NCBI GenBank assembly: GCA_045561735.1
Contig: JBJKXC010000009.1
Location: forward strand, 1 to 52,447
DNA from: UBA3537 sp045561735
GTDB lineage: Bacteria; Bacteroidota; Bacteroidia; Flavobacteriales; Flavobacteriaceae
DNA length: 52,447 nucleotides
Direction: 5' to 3'
The notes under the pieces were generated by a model. It worked only from the letters and a program-made list of their open reading frames with translations. It did no database searches and was not told where the DNA came from. How positions within the stretch are numbered: position 1 is the stretch's first letter; every line of letters starts with the position of its first letter. Both the position numbers and the translations under genes were made by a program. Below, in pieces: positions 52,169 through 52,447 of this stretch.

Positions 52169-52447
52169 TGCTTATTAAGCGCTTTTGCCTTATCATTAAA
52201 CGTCTTTGCTTTAGCAATATTGTTATTTTTTGTGTAAAGATCAGCCATTAAAATATAATATGCTTTAGCAGTTTCATTCTCTTCAAAAATATAATCAATA
52301 CCAATTTCAAGCCATTCTAAGGCAGTATCCCACTGCCGCAAATGAAATTGGGCGCGACCATAAACTAAATACAGTGGAATTTGTGTGGGGAAAAACTCCA
52401 ATTGTTTTAAAGTGAATTCAGCAGCGCGTTCATATTGCATTGTTTCC
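52162..52447 (-). CDS. TPR-repeat protein, C-terminal part, cut by window edge
   Basis: The frame is open to the right edge; 94 residues plus part of a codon are present. They form repeated helical hairpins (LVYGRAQFHLRQWDTALEWLEIG, then AKAYYILMADLYTKNNNIAKAKTF), typical tetratricopeptide repeats used in protein-protein contacts. The apparent ATG at 52440 is probably internal. It leads the TPR-DUF4292-EnvC operon, overlapping DUF4292 by 7 nt. Its N-terminus lies outside the window. Confidence 0.8.
   Translation of the reverse strand, partial: ETMQYERAAEFTLKQLEFFPTQIPLYLVYGRAQFHLRQWDTALEWLEIGIDYIFEENETAKAYYILMADLYTKNNNIAKAKTFNDKAKALNKQW

Noticed and set aside
1..52447. CRISPR array, prophage, IS element or defence system
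   Set aside because: No regular direct repeats, transposase, phage structural or restriction genes seen; only the recombinase remnant is mobile-like.

Overview
The window looks like chromosome of a low-GC Bacteroidota, most likely a marine Flavobacteriaceae. Signs of this are promoters with the TAnnTTTG -7 element, a GldH gliding lipoprotein, DUF4270 and DUF4292 proteins, CarboxypepD_reg/TonB-dependent receptors, a HemC-HemD fusion, an atpDC pair away from the other ATP synthase genes, and a fused Dpp-type ABC ATPase. Almost everything is dense housekeeping sequence. No gap between genes exceeds about 200 bp, and I see no CRISPR array, rRNA gene or intact transposon.

Left edge (1-1,380): the first residues of a leftward lipoprotein-like gene, then a large serine recombinase without its catalytic domain, whose reading frame ends antisense inside a tRNA-Asn(GTT) gene. 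This is the only clearly mobile or accessory sequence and looks like an element scar against a tRNA.

Metal region (1,452-9,958): rseP protease, then sco1, feoA, feoB and an easily missed 42-aa FeoB-associated Cys-rich peptide. Convergent to these are a ZIP metal transporter and an MntR/DtxR-type regulator, and divergent from the regulator is a TonB-dependent receptor. A palindrome sits between the two divergent promoters.

Middle (9,955-25,511): DnaJ/TerB protein, bacilliredoxin, an esterase-fold protein-radA pair, a panC-panD-flippase-like operon, a lone GT5-like domain protein with a DUF4270 lipoprotein and glmS, a second TonB receptor ending in a strong terminator, and atpDC.

Heme block (25,567-36,328): a leftward operon araC-hemH-hemJ-histidine kinase-enoyl-CoA hydratase is back to back with a rightward operon hemA-hemCD-hemE-hemF-hemB. 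Together they encode nearly the whole C5 pathway from glutamyl-tRNA to protoheme; GltX and HemL are not in the window. hemF carries a one-base frameshift in a C6 run, and hemCD has a G8 run at the domain junction.

Right part (36,380-52,447): serine hydrolase, DEDD exonuclease, Dpp-type ABC ATPase, a leftward gldH-pbp1A-scoA-scoB operon, trhO, recA, plsC, trpS, a HU-CCDC81/SPOR membrane protein, an acyl-CoA thioesterase, and a leftward TPR-DUF4292-EnvC-like envelope operon that runs off the edge.

I found no convincing new multi-gene defence or mobile system. The points most worth a second look are the hemF frameshift, the poly-G tracts in the metal receptor and hemCD, three probable leaderless starts, the recombinase/tRNA scar, and the GT5-like protein without its sugar-nucleotide motif.
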